A stretch of 64,000 nt of DNA from Amoebidium appalachense (taxonomy: Eukaryota > Ichthyosporea). The DNA is taken from NCBI GenBank assembly GCA_963693365.1, contig CAVNZM010000001.1, forward strand, positions 16,864,001 to 16,928,000, read 5' to 3'. Below, piece by piece: positions 33,701-45,593 of the stretch (position 1 is its first letter; each line of letters opens with the position of its first letter). The notes below the pieces were generated by a model. The model was not told where the DNA came from, made no database searches, and saw only the letters and a list, made by a program, of their open reading frames with translations. Both the position numbers and the translations under genes were made by a program.

Positions 33701-36700
33701 CGCCCTTGACGGCACGAGGCGCCAGTTTCGGTGTATCCTGTTGATGGACGTAGCAGGGAGAGCCCCAGACACGGAGCCGGCTGTAGTCGGGAGGAATGCC
33801 GGTCCACAGCAGAGCGGGAGACGATTGGCTGCCGGTGGCTCGCGACGGGAGCATGTTGCGTATAAAAGCCGCGGTCACAGCTGCCTCGGCCCAGAATCCC
33901 ACCGGAAGGCCGGACTGCTGCAGGAGTGCCCGAACCATGTCGAGGAGGGTCCGGTTCAGTCGTTCGGCAGTCCCATTCTGTTGAGGAGAGCCGGTGGTAG
34001 TGATCTGATGGCGAATGCCATGCTCACGGTTGTAGTCCCCGAAGGCCGTGCCCATGTACTCGCCCCCCGTCGGACTGAAACACCTGCATGGGAACACCGT
34101 GTTGGGTAACCGCCGCCTTGTGGTACGTCACATATGCAGCCAGTGTGTCCGACTTCTTGACGAGGGGCACGGCCGTGGTGTGGCCGGTGAATTCGTCGTG
34201 GAACGTCGCCAAGTACTGAGCACCACCGATCGCGGGAGGGAAGGGGCCGCTGATGTCGCTGTGAACCTTGGCTAGGACCCGGGGAGCTTGGCTAGTTGAT
34301 TCGGAGAAGGCAACACGGTGGGCTTTGCCGAGGGCACAGGGCTCACACACACCCGGAGACTTGGCACCGCCACCCACCAACAGGCCTGCAGACTTGATGA
34401 CCGAGCGTACAGCGTCAATGCCAGCATGGCCCAGACGGTAGTGCCACGTGTTGAGGTCGGCAGTAACCTTGAGGATACGCGGAGCAGTGGTGGTTTGGGC
34501 GTCCGGGGTTGTGTCCGCGCGCAGAAGAGACACCGCCATGTGGTACAGCTTGGTGCCGACAGCCGAGCCGGTGGCCAGAATTTGATCGCCGTAGCACAAC
34601 TTAACGCCGCCGCGGGTGTCAAAGCGGGGTAAAACACCGTTGGTAGTTGCCGTGAACACACTGATGAGAGTGTCGGGGATGGAGGGCACGTAGAGTACAT
34701 CCGTCAGCTGATGCACCGCAGTAACGCCGTCGATGGTGCTGGAAAAGAACACGTCGCCCACCCCAAGCACTGCACATGCACCCTTGTCGGCTACTTGGAC
34801 CGTGGAGTAAGGCGCCGCACGCATGTTGATGAACACATCGGGCCGGGGGCACACATGGTCAGTGGCTCCAGAGTCGAGGAGCACCTTGTTGGTGCCACAG
34901 TCGTTGCTAGACATGAGGAAAGCCCGGGGAGCGGCAGCCCCCCCCTTGCACTGTGCCGTAGTGTGGGTAGTAGAGGCAGGGTGGTTGATGCAGGACCCAG
35001 GCAGGAGGGGACCACCCTTAGGTTTGCGGCCGTTGGCACGGTTGCCCCCCTTGCACATGGCGGTAGTGTGACTGGTAGACAGTGGGTGGTTGACGCAGGA
35101 ACCCTTGGGGTAGGTGCTGGCACGGTTGTTGCCAGAGTTGCTGTGTTGGCCGTTGCCGTTGGGGCACTGAGACTTGATGTGGCCTGGTTTGCCGCAGCCG
35201 TGGCAGATGACAGGTTGAGGAGCCCGTGTGGTGAAGGCGGCCGGCCCGGAGCTGGTAGTCACACGTGCACGTGGGTGGCTGGTCTCATATGCCCGTAGCT
35301 GTTGGAGGAGGCCCATCACGGTAGGCTTGGGTGTCATCTTGTAGGCAATTACAGGCATTTCGTAGTAAGGCACCTTGCCGAGGTCGTTGGTGAGCTTGGT
35401 CAGCACTTGAGCATCACCAATTTGTGTGCCGTAATCGGCCAGGCGCCGCACGTAGCCGCGGAGTTTCATGGCGTATTTCGTCGCGGTGTCCGTAGGTTCA
35501 GGCGTAGAATTCATGTACAGCCCGATAAGGTCGTACTGATTGGCCTCAGATTGCTCCAGGTAGTGGGCAGATAGGGCCGACCATATCTCCGCAGGTGTGG
35601 TGGTGCGTGTTAACCCTAGGATACAACGCACGTCAATCGAGAGTGCTTGCCACAGGTAGGAACGGGCAGTGTCGACCTGTTCACGGGTAGCCGGGTGCTC
35701 CGTACTGGGCGCGATGGTGTGGAGAAGACCAGCACCAGAAAGCTGGACATACATGGTTTCGGCCCATGTGTGGTAGTCCGTGCCTGAATCATTATCAATG
35801 CCAGTGAAGAGAGGGATGTCGACCTTGAACTTGATGGAATCATTACGTGAGGGGCCCATAACCCTGTTGGACATTGTGTTCATAGAAGCTAGTTCTAGTG
35901 CACGTTGTTCCTTCTGTAAGTCAGAAATGATTGCATCTTGTGAGGCCAACCTCTGCTCCAGTAGTTGGACTAGTTGCTGCAACTGTAAGTTGTCAGACAT
36001 AGTGTCGTGTATGATGGGTAACTAGTCTATGTGTTTTGTGCACTGGAAACGACAGTAGAAAAGTGTAAATCAAACGTTCTGCTTCCCATGTTTGTGACAT
36101 GGGAGGCACTGCTTTATATAGTCGTTGGCCACCTCATGGTGGCCTCGTGTGCACCCTGGTGGTGGGCCATGTACAGCATGGCCGAAAAGAGAGCACAATG
36201 AAAACAAGTCGTTAAAGATATAAAAGTTAACTGTGCACGTTGAGTGGCTAGTTAACTTGCACTAAAGCACACAAATAAACGTGTTTAACACACCAATTGC
36301 AGTTAAACGTAAATCTTGCTTCACACAACTAAAAATATTCTGAGAATATCCGGGAATAAAGCACACTACCACTCTAAGAATAGAATCCTGTGGCAAATAT
36401 AGACATGACATCATCTGAACCGGGAATATTAATTAATGAGCACAATTAGCACGTTGCTAGTGAAGCTCGTCATTGGTACAGTTTTGGCTCAAACATATAA
36501 CTACCATATATGAATATGACCGTAAACAAAAGCTCTATGCACTCGAGTGAGTGTTGAAACAGTTATTCAATTGCTCAGAAACTTTCTCTAACAGACATTG
36601 CTAGCCGGGAGTACCAGTGTACTCCAACACCCACTCCCCCGCTTACTCCACTAGCTAGCGCTCAATACCATACCTGTTGTTATAATAGTGATAGTATCTA

Positions 36701-37791
36701 ATGCAGTTGTGGTAGAGGTGATTGTTTGTTCCTCTGTAGAGGTCGTGATTGTTGTAGACGTCTCTGTTGCCGTAAACTGTGTGGTCACCTGCAGGGACGC
36801 TCATGATCAATATCACATCCATCAGATTCCACGCATGACACATGTCGTCATGCATGTATAGTAACCACCGGCTCTTGCTGTATATATGACATCCCAGTTG
36901 GGTTTATTTGTCCATGTAAACATGTATGCCGTATGCATGTGCATGAGCTGGTCGGGATTCTAGCAACGTGCCCGGCAAAAGCCACCTGTCACGCTGGTGA
37001 AAGCTTTGAAGAAGTCGGAAGAAACAGAAGAAGAACCGTGCTATAGGTTTGATTCAGAATGAATCCTGTACAGCTAAATGCATATCCTTTTCGGAACTGA
37101 ATCTTACCGTAGACGTCGGACCACCGGGCAAGAATGCAGATTTACAATACGTGGAGTCGCACTGGTCTTCCCAAGTAGGTGGTTTCCCAAGCCCTCCGGT
37201 TGCAGAGGCAGGGCAAATGGACCAAAATTGTTCTGAAACTGTGCTGGTCTGTTGCTGCCCGTTAAGAGGAGAAGCCGTTTTTAGGCGAAGGTCATAGGAT
37301 TTTGGCTGCCCACAAATTGCTTGGTCATAGCCAGAAAAACTTGTCTGGGGAGCTACAACTTCTTTTATCGATGCATAGGCGTAAGTGGAGGTGCTTTGAC
37401 ATGTAAGAGTAACAAAAGCGGTCGTGGGGAACACTGTTGTCTGTTCAGCAACTTCTCTCTTCAAAACTATGCACTGCATGTTGCCCAGGCTTACAGATGC
37501 AGAGCCTGATGAAAGAAACAAGCTTATGGAGCTGGTTATTAGAGTACCGTCCACGTCAAAGTAGCGCAAGTAGACATCATCGGGGGATATGTCGATGGGG
37601 GAGGTGTAAACAGGGTCGTTTAGAGGTGCGATGTTGCAGATCTCTACGGAGCTAACCTCATCGTTAACAACGAGGATCTCTGTGAAGGCAATGGGAAGTG
37701 TGTAGTCATTATCTGTTGGGCAATTCACAGCGGTGACAATGTTGGTGCCGAGCACCTGAAGAATAAAGAGAAGAAGAAGAAAAAACGACAT
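28145..37791 (-). CDS. Secreted Cys-domain / Thr-rich stalk protein, six exons
   Basis: Minus-strand exons in order: 37791-37108, 36788-36674, 30272-29991, 29456-29262, 29008-28811 and 28380-28145 (stop). GT-AG junctions and phases agree; 1710 nt, 569 aa. Residues 1-22 form a signal peptide (MSFFLLLLFILQVLG ...). Residues 23-228 are a unique domain with eight cysteines, probably disulphide-bonded, of no family I recognise. Residues 229-569 lack cysteine and are rich in Thr, Val, Glu and Ser with TETxTVT-type repeats, likely an O-glycosylated extracellular stalk. No transmembrane or GPI signal is visible at the C-terminus (TLTDYTTV). Introns 2-5 are all phase 1 and exons 3-5 are multiples of three (282, 195, 198). 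A copia retrotransposon occupies intron 2, yet the frame is intact. Probably a cell-surface or matrix protein. Extra exons in the gaps cannot be excluded. Confidence 0.7.
30752..31520 (-). repeat. Left copy of 769-bp direct repeat (3' LTR + leader + gag start)
   Basis: Matches 35864-36632 at a constant offset of 5112 with no indel seen. Contains the LTR, the leader and the codons for MSDNLQLQQLVQLLEQRL onward to residue 46 of gag. Confidence 0.9.
31518..31526 (-). promoter_or_regulatory. Polypurine tract of the copia element
   Basis: GAGTAGGGG on the minus strand immediately before TGTTGG of the 3' LTR, the expected plus-strand priming site for reverse transcription. A similar GAGTAGGGG lies about 90 bp earlier (near 31605). 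Confidence 0.7.
31704..36000 (-). pseudogene. Copia gag-pol polyprotein with one frameshift
   Basis: Domains in order on the minus strand: coiled gag N-terminus; gag core; a CCHC zinc knuckle (CHGCGKPGHIKSQC); protease (LLDSGATDHV); integrase zinc-binding HHCC region (WHYRLGHAGIDAV ... CEPCALGKAH) and core (SDISGPF; later SPQQNGTAERLN); reverse transcriptase (FKARLVARGN, DVNTAFLNG, YVDDFTVTA in the active-site position); RNase H (GYSDSDYAEDRDTRRSTTGY, SSTEAEFVA). The domain order, integrase before reverse transcriptase, is diagnostic of Ty1/copia. The frame shifts by one base at a six-base G run (plus-strand C6 at 34063-34068), inside the integrase core just after its second conserved Asp (QSDGG). 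Upstream frame: 36000 to 34024; downstream frame: open to 31704. A single-base indel, real or a sequencing error, is the simplest reading. Without it the polyprotein would be about 1430 residues, normal for the group. Confidence 0.9.
35864..36632 (-). repeat. Right copy of 769-bp direct repeat (5' LTR + leader + gag start)
   Basis: LTR from 36629; the 3' boundary of the LTR lies between the TATA motif and the gag ATG at 36000 and could not be fixed, because the repeat runs through it and no clear tRNA primer site was recognised. Confidence 0.85.
36114..36120 (-). promoter_or_regulatory. TATA box in the copia 5' LTR
   Basis: TATATAA on the minus strand, about 115 nt upstream of the gag ATG. 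The same motif occurs in the left LTR copy at 31002-31008. Confidence 0.6.
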
Positions 37792-40257
37792 TTTCTGGAG
37801 TCTTGAGCGGTACGTATGTATACCCCCGGCTACAGCTTTTAACCGTTGCGTTTAATTTCACGTGCACGGTGCGCCCTGGAATATTTTCGCTCATGTATAT
37901 ATCCTGCGTGTACGCTATTAGCAAAGCCAATACTCAACTTAGCCCTGGTTTTTTAAGAGTTCAAAGAGTTTGTAAAGGGGATAATTCGATACAGAATTGT
38001 GAGACACGTGAAGTTTTGAGACTGGGCGAACACGGGAACGCCTTTTATAGCCAGAGTGCGTAGTTGCCATAAATGGGTTTTTGAGTGACGGGGTTTTGAT
38101 TGGATTAGTTTCTGGCTAAAGTGCGCGTTTGTCCAATCGGAACACACATGAAAATTAGAAATTTCTGCAGCGCTCCACTGGTGCGCAGCTGATGCTCTGC
38201 AGCACCTGCCGCCAACTGCTAAGCTCAACTGCTGCCGGCAACGTCAAGTCTTTAGAACTCTGTTTTCGTTCATCCACCTCAAGAAACAAAAAGCTAAGAA
38301 GAATAGACTTCCAATTTTTAAGATCAATTAAGGAGAGAAGCACAATAACAGTATAGCATGTGTTGAATTGTATTTTGACTTTCGAAACTTCAAACTGGGC
38401 TCCAATGCGCTAATTTGGATGCATGCTCTGGTTAAATAATCGTGACTCGAAGGTGCTGCTTGAGTTCATTTTGAAGTGATGATCAAACACGAAAAGAAGA
38501 GTGTGGGAATTTCTGGGAATCGAGCAACTGTTTTGCGCAAACTTGGTGGTTCGTGATCTTCAACTATGGCGTATATATCAATGCGGCCCTGTGCTTATCA
38601 GAGCAATATCAACACGCATTGCAAGTATCCGAATCTTAATTTTGAGCTCGAGGGTGCAAGGGGTGTGTGTGTGCGTGTGCGTGCGTGTGCAGTGTGTGCA
38701 GTGTGTGCGTTAGTGCGTGCGTGCGCGCGTGTGTGTGTGTGTGCGCGCGTGTACGTATGTATGCGTGTGTGTGTGTGCACATGTGTGTGTGCGTGCGTGT
38801 GCGGGCGTGCGTGCTTTGTGTGCACGTGTGTATGTGTGTGTGTGTATGTGTTTGTGTGTACATGCATATATGCTTGCTCGGTTGTCTGTGTGCGCGTGCG
38901 TATGTTTGTGGTTGTGTGTGTTTGTGTGTCTTTGTGTGTGTGCGTGTGTGTACATGTGTGTGTGCGCGCGCGTGTGTGTGTACGTGTGTGTGCGCGGTGT
39001 GTGCATGCGTGCGTGCATGATGTGTGTGCGTGTGTGCGTGTTTCAGTATTTGTGATAAGGTCTGTGATAAATGCGTTCTGTTTCCCTGTGCTCTGTGTAC
39101 TGTACACATGTTTGTGTGTTGCTCAAATAATTCTAAAACCGTATGCGCGGTGGACATGTACATGCGTATCTGCTTGTTTTCACTTCGGTGTTTGTTCACG
39201 TGTACTACACACAGTTTTTTTTTTTTGGACAAGATGCGTGGGTACGTACGTGTGCTTCCCGCTTTGGGGAGGCAGATGGATATACGTATCTGGGAAAAAC
39301 AGACAATATCAACTACTACTCTGTGTTTGAACAGGACACCCCGTCCCGAAAAGCCTGCCCCCCCCTCCCCCCCCCCCCCCCCCCCCCCCCCTCCTCCCCC
39401 CGCCACCCCCCCACCCCCCCCCCCCCCACCCTGTTGTATAAAAGTGATCGTGTGTCCGTGACAAACAATATATTTGTAAATGAACGGGGTTGACTAGACC
39501 ACGCTTTGCTAAGTTACGTGCTAGTCCTACTTACACCTAGTAAGCCGAGCACACTGAGTGAGCTCTGAAGCCCCCGACATGCCCTTATATCGGAGCTCGC
39601 ACAGCGGCTCAGACATGCGCATCGGTATGTCCTTTTTGGCTACGAGAGCCAATCACATACGGTTTACGGTTCTGTCCCATCATCCATGGCTATCACGGTT
39701 CCAATAAACTTAGTGAGCCAATCGGATGACAGTACTTGACTAGCGATGCATTCCACAGTCATACCTCACGGCTACTTGCATATTTTCCCATGATAAAACT
39801 ATAACTTAACGCTCATGGTTCCTCTACTACGTGTCGGTCCCATGTGACTATTATATCTGTTTTTCCCATGAATAATCCTGCAAGCTGCACGTGCACATAT
39901 GTTTAACTCCATGCTCATGCGCACAAGACTGGGGGGGACATGCATACTGGCCTACCTCAGATCAAACACAGTGGTATATATGCATGTACACGTGCGCGTA
40001 TATCTCAACCTGTGTACATCCATACTAGATATCCGGTATAATATACCACACACCCCCCCCCACCCCCGCGCCCCCCCCCTCCCTGGGGTCCAATACGAGA
40101 AGGGGACGGGAGGCCTCGGGAGAGGGGGGGGGGGGGGGACAAGAGCGGGAGTTATCATGGAGGGAGAGCTTCTGAATCAGGGCTACATAGTATTGGACCC
40201 CAGGGGGAGAGGGGGGGGGGAGGGGGGGGGGGTTGGCGGAGGAGGGGGGTGGGGGAA

Positions 40258-40300
<43 letters not shown>

Positions 40301-41326
40301 GGAGGGGTGAACATGGGGCGGGGTACTTCAGAACAGCAAGAGAGCGCTTCTCAAAGGTGCGCCCGCGCCGGTTGAAGGCGCGCTACGTATGCTATACACG
40401 AGCACGTTCAAATTTCAAGCTCTTTGCACCAAGAATGACAAGAAGGGGGCGAGGGGGGGTGGGGGGTGGGGGGTTGATAATTAACGGTTAAACTATGAGG
40501 CTCAGTGTCTAACCAGCTTGTCTAACCATAGAAAATTGAAGCACGAAAGCAAGCAGTTTTGTTGATGGACTTGCGGAGGTGCACCAGGTGGTGAGTCACT
40601 GAGGAGGTTCGGTCTTTTGCGCGCGCACTTGCCATATATAGTTATTTTTTTAAGATGTTTGAGAAAGTACAAATCATTGTTATTGGTTATTGGTCATGCA
40701 ATTCTAAATTCTCATTGCCAAGTGCGCTAAGATCCAATAGGAAGGCTTCCGTTTGTGTGTGGTCTGCCAGGCTGGCCAGCCCACATTCCACAGCACATGA
40801 GGTTGACAACATTTGTGACAACAACGTATATTCCCTTATAGATATTCGGATAAATTTTGATATGCTCTTGGCTCAAAGATGCAGGCCCACCCACGTATAC
40901 ATACACAGTGAGCGGCCTTTTATAAAATACAATAGTAGAGTTTACGTTTCGGCGAAAACTTTCGACGACACACGTCCTAGTGTTGATTGGTGAATGGTGA
41001 TCAAGCTTTACCAAATATGGTGTGGTGGCTTTGGAACGTCTCTATCCAATGGTCATGTCAGACAGTCAGACTTGAACAAATACCTAGAACAAAGTTGAAC
41101 TTGCAACCAGTTTGCGCAGTACAGTACTCGAAGTCAAAGCGGCGTTCGGGCAACGTTGAGTATGTACATACACGTGTACACAGCCTTTTTTAATTCTTAC
41201 CCTTGAAAGGCGAGCTATGATGGTATTGTATGACAGTTCGTGTTCCTGCTTTCTGTGCATTTGACCCAAATTCAGTGGTCACCAACTACCCCACCATCCA
41301 GCATCGTAAACCCCCACCCACCGAAC
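37792..41326. other. Divergent intergenic region
   Basis: Separates the start of the Thr-rich gene (minus) from the start of the flavin reductase gene (plus). It contains a TG/CG-rich block (38660-39050), a C tract (39374-39426), a C/G-armed inverted repeat (40071-40220) and a G run (40260-40299). The remainder is normal-complexity DNA with no recognised gene. Confidence 0.55.
40071..40220. repeat. Inverted repeat with C-run and G-run outer ends
   Basis: The left arm is C9-T-CCC followed by TGGGGTCCAATAC (40071-40096). The right arm is GTATTGGACCCCA followed by GGGGGAGAGGGG and a G run (40190-40220). The arms are complementary including the homopolymer ends, with about 93 bp between them. 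Confidence 0.7.
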
Positions 41327-41666
41327 ATGTCCTCCGCACTTCTTGCCGAGTCTTTAGCGCTGCCCTGCGGGGCTGTTCTCCCCAACCGTCTAGCCAAGGC
41401 CGCGCTGACCGAGGGACTTGCTGACCCACTCTCCCGCCCGGACGCGCGCCTACAGACCCTCTATCGTGCGTGGTCGCAAGGTGGGGCAGGACTGGTCATC
41501 ACTGGAAACGTGCAGGTGCGTGTGGGTTTAGGGTTGCTAAAGGGTGCGGAAGTAGGAAGACACAACCAGATGGCCCTGTGGATTTAAAAGAGAATCAGTC
41601 GTTTTGGGTCGTCGAGAAAGCAGGACAAATACCCTTGAGACCGATGGAAAAGCGGGTAGTGGTTTC

Positions 41667-41722
<56 letters not shown>

Positions 41723-43886
41723 GGGAGGGGGGGGGGGGAGGGGAGGGGGGGGGGGGAGAGGATGGGAGGGGAGGGGGGGGGGATGGACACTAATTAGGCA
41801 CCACACTCATCATGTAGGACATCTTGCCGATGTGGGAGTGAGTAACGAGAGTCAGGCTTGAGGATAAAGGAAGCAAGCAAAGGATGACTGAGGGAAAGGG
41901 GTCGGGGTTGAGTAAATGCATACTGATGTCCCACAAAAACTAAACCACAACCTCTTCTTATTCGGCAGGTGGACCGTCGCTACCAAGAGCGTCCCGGGAA
42001 CGTGTGCATCGATGGGCTTCCAGATGCAGATTCACTCCGTGCACTTAGTGCCTGGGCCGAGGCTGCGCAGCAAAACGGCAACCACTGCTGGGTGCAGCTG
42101 AGCCACGCAGGCAGGCAGAGTACGGCCAAGGTGAACTACAACAGCCTGGGCCCCAGCGCAATACCAATCGACATGGGTGCAGTCAGTGATAGCTGGGGAA
42201 CGCCGAGGGAGATAACACAGGACGAGATTAGAGATGTGATTGATCGGTTCGTGAACGCCGCAAGAGTTTGCAAGGAGGCGGGGTTTAAGGGAGTGCAGAT
42301 ACACGGTGCACACGGCTACCTCCTGTCGTCGTTTCTAAACCCGCTTGCTAATCAGCGCACAGATGACTACGGAGGTGTGCTTGAAAATCGCGCAAGGTTG
42401 CTTGTTGATGTGGTCCGTGCAGTGCGGGTAGAGGTTGGACCAAACTACCCAGTAGGCGTGAAGTTGAACAGCAGCGACTTTCAGAAGGGGGGTTTTACTC
42501 TCGAAGAGGCTACAGAGGTGGTCAAAATGCTCGAAAACGAAGGGGTCGATCTGTTGGAAATTTCAGGGGGGAACTATGAGTCTGCGGCAATGATGAACGG
42601 ACCAGACGTGAGGGAGAGCACACGGGTGAGGGAGGCGTATTTCTTCAAACAGGCCACGGACCTGAGACAGCACCTCACCAGCATGAAGCTGATGGTTACG
42701 GGGGGTTTCCGCTCCGTCCAGGTGTGTATTTTTGGACCCCCCCCCCCCTCCCACCTCCCCCCCCCCCCCCCCTTTCCCTTCCGAGGGTCAAAAAAAAAAT
42801 CACCCTTTTCCCAGTCAATTCCTTTTTAACCAGCTGGAATCCCCTTCTGGCTCCCCAAAGCGGTTACTCCACATTTTATCTGCCCCCTGCTCTCGCTCAC
42901 GCCATTATCCCGTTCCCCAAGCCCCTCGTCGTCCTTTGCCCCCCCCCCCCCCCCCCCCCCCTCCCCCCCCCCCCCCTCCCCCCCTCCCCCCCCCCCCCCC
43001 CAAAGTGTTTTCTGCCGGCACACTTAAATTGTTTGATTTCGGGTTTCTCATTTTCTGACACTTTGTAGTTTGTCCTTTCTTGTCTCCTCCATATTTTCAA
43101 CCCTTTAACGCATACATCCCCCCCCCCCCCCCTCCCCCCCCAAACCCACCATCTCTCTCCGGCCCACCAGTCAACGTTCTGTTCTATACTCTACGGAGCC
43201 GGCCACCGACTCTTTACCCCCCTCCCCCCCCCCCCCCTCCCCCCCCCCCTCCCCCTCGGCCCCTTCCCGCTGGAGGATGCAGCAACAAATGACCATCCCC
43301 CCCCCCCCCCCCCCCCCCCTCTTTACCCCGGGGGATGCAGCAACAATTAACAACCCAAGTATCGCTTTCATTGTATTCTGCATGTTGTCTATAAAAGCTC
43401 TCACCCACTTTATTAAGGCCTCTCACCTGCCCCCTTCAACAGTCCCCTCCCCCCCCCCCCCCCTCCCCCCTCCTCCTCTCCCCTTTCCCCCCCAATGCTT
43501 CCCTCCCACCCGTTAATCTGTGGCACACTACCCCCCTCCCTCCCCCCTCCCCTTCACCTTTTTTTATTTCACTCCCACGGGCGCATGTTGCTTGAGAAAG
43601 AGAGATGGTTGCAACCTTGCCAGCCCTCTCCTTCTCCCTCCTCCTTCCCACCTGTGCACTCGAGTCTCCGGCTCTGGCAACTTCCCCCCCCTACCCCCCC
43701 CCCCCCCCCCTTCCCGGCCCTCAAGCACGCGTGACTGCCCGCCCGCATAGTGACATTATGATGGACATTTGTCTAACCAAATACAAATGCATCCGTTTCC
43801 TCTCCACTTCCGCCGATCCGTCCAATCTACCCATCCCGCTCTACCCATCCTGCTTCCCCTTGACACAAAGGCATACACGTATGCAG

Positions 43887-43927
<41 letters not shown>

Positions 43928-44325
43928 GCATGAATGAGTCTCTATCCAGTGGCATTGTGGATGTGATTGGTCTTGGGCGGCCTCTCATCTCCATGCCAGA
44001 CGCTCCAAATCGGATTTTTAAGGGCGAAATTACTGAACTTCCTAAATGGGAGGACCATCTCAAACCGGGAACTGCACTTTTCCGTAAATTGACATCCCGT
44101 TTCCCGGCGCTTAAGTCCATTGACGCAGCTGTGGTTGCTGTTTATCACCGAAACACTGCAAGGATTTCCGTTGGTAAAAGGCCGAATGGGGACATGGGTG
44201 TGTTGAGGCAATTTGTTTGGTGGGAGAGGACGGATTCCAAAGTGGCCTATCGGATGGCTGGGATGGTGGTGAAGGGCCAAAGGACCAACAATAAGACTTT
44301 AATGAATAGGCTGCTTTTTGGGTAG
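41327..44325 (+). CDS. Old-yellow-enzyme family NADH:flavin oxidoreductase, three exons
   Basis: Exons 41327-41515, 41969-42721 and 43927-44325 (TAG); all introns are phase 0; 446 aa. It is a TIM-barrel FMN reductase: PNRLAKAALTEGL near the N-terminus is the FMN-binding start; WVQLSHAGRQ at about residues 104-113; QIHGAHGYLLSSFLNPLANQ carries the substrate-binding His pair (about H175 and H178, HxxH as in the YqjM-like class); RTDDYGGVLENRARL, PVGVKLNSSDF and VDVIGLGRPLI complete the barrel. Family members reduce activated C=C bonds of enals, enones or nitro compounds with NAD(P)H; the physiological substrate cannot be told. Residues beyond about 370 form a C-terminal extension like that of fungal homologues of about 430 aa. 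No signal peptide, so probably cytosolic. The exon 3 acceptor is the end of a CA microsatellite. Confidence 0.9.
43001..43122 (+). repeat. Poly(C)-bounded repeat family B, copy B3
   Basis: Follows a C tract. Contains TGTTTTCTGCCGGCACAC, TTAAATTGTTTGATTTCGGG and CTTTAACGCATACATCCCC, ending in a C run. Lies in intron 2 of the flavin reductase gene. The 5' TGATGATGGGCTC part is missing. Confidence 0.75.
43886..43926. repeat. CA microsatellite forming the acceptor of flavin reductase exon 3
   Basis: (CA)n whose final CAG ends at 43926; exon 3 starts at 43927. Confidence 0.9.
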
Positions 44326-45555
44326 GAATTATATTCATAGTACCTGACAAGGTGTTGATATTGATTATCAGTCAGCGGTAGAACGATAGAATTCGCATGT
44401 TTTTAAAGGAAAAAAGGAGCACGTTTGGAATAGTTGTGTCCGTGATTCGTTCATGTAAAGCGATAGACCTTTTTTAAATAAAAAAAAGGAAAAATTAGCA
44501 CGTTTGAAACAGTTGCTGCATCCGAATTCCCTCTTATGTCAAGCTTCGTTAGTTGTGAAAACAAAAATAATACTCTATAAACGTTATCATTTCTGTACAT
44601 GGTAGAAAGGTTGATCTCATGAGGGCCTAGGTAGCTAGCCGGCCGAAGAGCAACCGACGACAATTTGTAGGGTTGAGTCAAGTGATGTATCAGTGTTACA
44701 GATATGTAGATAAAGTTTCTTTAGCTGTATATAACAGATGTAGCCTGCAGTTACTGTAGCTAAAGGTGATAAACTAACCTACGAGTTGTGAATGTAAAGG
44801 AATGGTTGTGAATGTAAGAGAAGGTTGGAATCAGTGTAGCAATCATTGGCGGTTCGGTGAATTAGTATGTACGTGATAGTTGAGGAGAATATATCCGGCG
44901 AACTGAAAGAACAGCAACCAATGACTGCGTGGGAAAACTGGGGGGTCCCAAGGGGCGAATTCAGAACTTCCCGTGATCGAAGTGCAAAAGTATCCCATGA
45001 TCATGTCAGGTCACATACCATTGGCGATACAGTGTATGGTTGCCTGTGTGGCTAATTCATGCAGATGCTGAACTGTGTGTATGTGTGTGTGCAGAATGTA
45101 ACTCGTTCCAGCTGGCCCGTGTGTGTGCGTTTGTGCGTGCCTTGTCGTGACACACAGTGGGTGCCGTGTGGGTGGCCGAGGGAGGGAGGGAGGGGGGAGG
45201 GGGGAGGCACTGGGATGGGGGTCGGTGTATGTGTGTGTGGTGGTTGGGGAAGGGATGTTGGGGGGGGACGGGGAGGGGAGGAGGGGGGAGGGGTTCAGCC
45301 TGGCCGGGGATGAGGGTGGGGCTGGGTGTATGTGTGTGTGGTGGTTGGGGGAGGGGGAGGGAGGGGGGGGGGGGGGGGGGGGAGGGGGAGGGGGGCTGAG
45401 GATGGGGGTAGGGGTGGGTGTATGTGTGTGTGGTGGTTGAGGGAGGGACAGGGGGGAGGGGGGGGGGGCTCAGCCTGGGGATGGCGAGTGGGGGTGGGTG
45501 TATGTGTGTGCGGTTGGGGAAGGGGGAAGGGGGGGGGGGCGGGGTGTGTGTGTGT

Positions 45556-45593
<38 letters not shown>

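Larger units (their letters stand above)
30752..36629 (-). mobile_element. Ty1/copia LTR retrotransposon with truncated tandem second copy
   Basis: Transcribed on the minus strand. The 5' LTR begins TGTTGGAGTACACTGG at 36629; gag starts at 36000; pol ends at 31704. A purine tract (GAGTAGGGG, 31518-31526) directly precedes the second LTR, which starts TGTTGG at 31517. That second LTR does not end at a target site: it continues through the leader into the first 46 codons of a second gag and breaks off at 30752 in a poly(C) tract. The two copies of LTR-leader-gag start look identical over 769 bp, so the insertion is young. It lies in intron 2 of the Thr-rich gene, on the same strand. No clean target-site duplication is visible. 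Confidence 0.9.

Noticed and set aside
34063-34068. Programmed -1 frameshift site in the copia element
   Set aside because: The required shift is +1 (skip one base), and it falls inside the integrase core rather than at a gag/pol border, so a mutation or error is more likely.
31674-35298. Several plus-strand reading frames of 60-250 codons
   Set aside because: They lie antisense to the copia gag-pol gene and follow from its codon bias; they show no family similarity.
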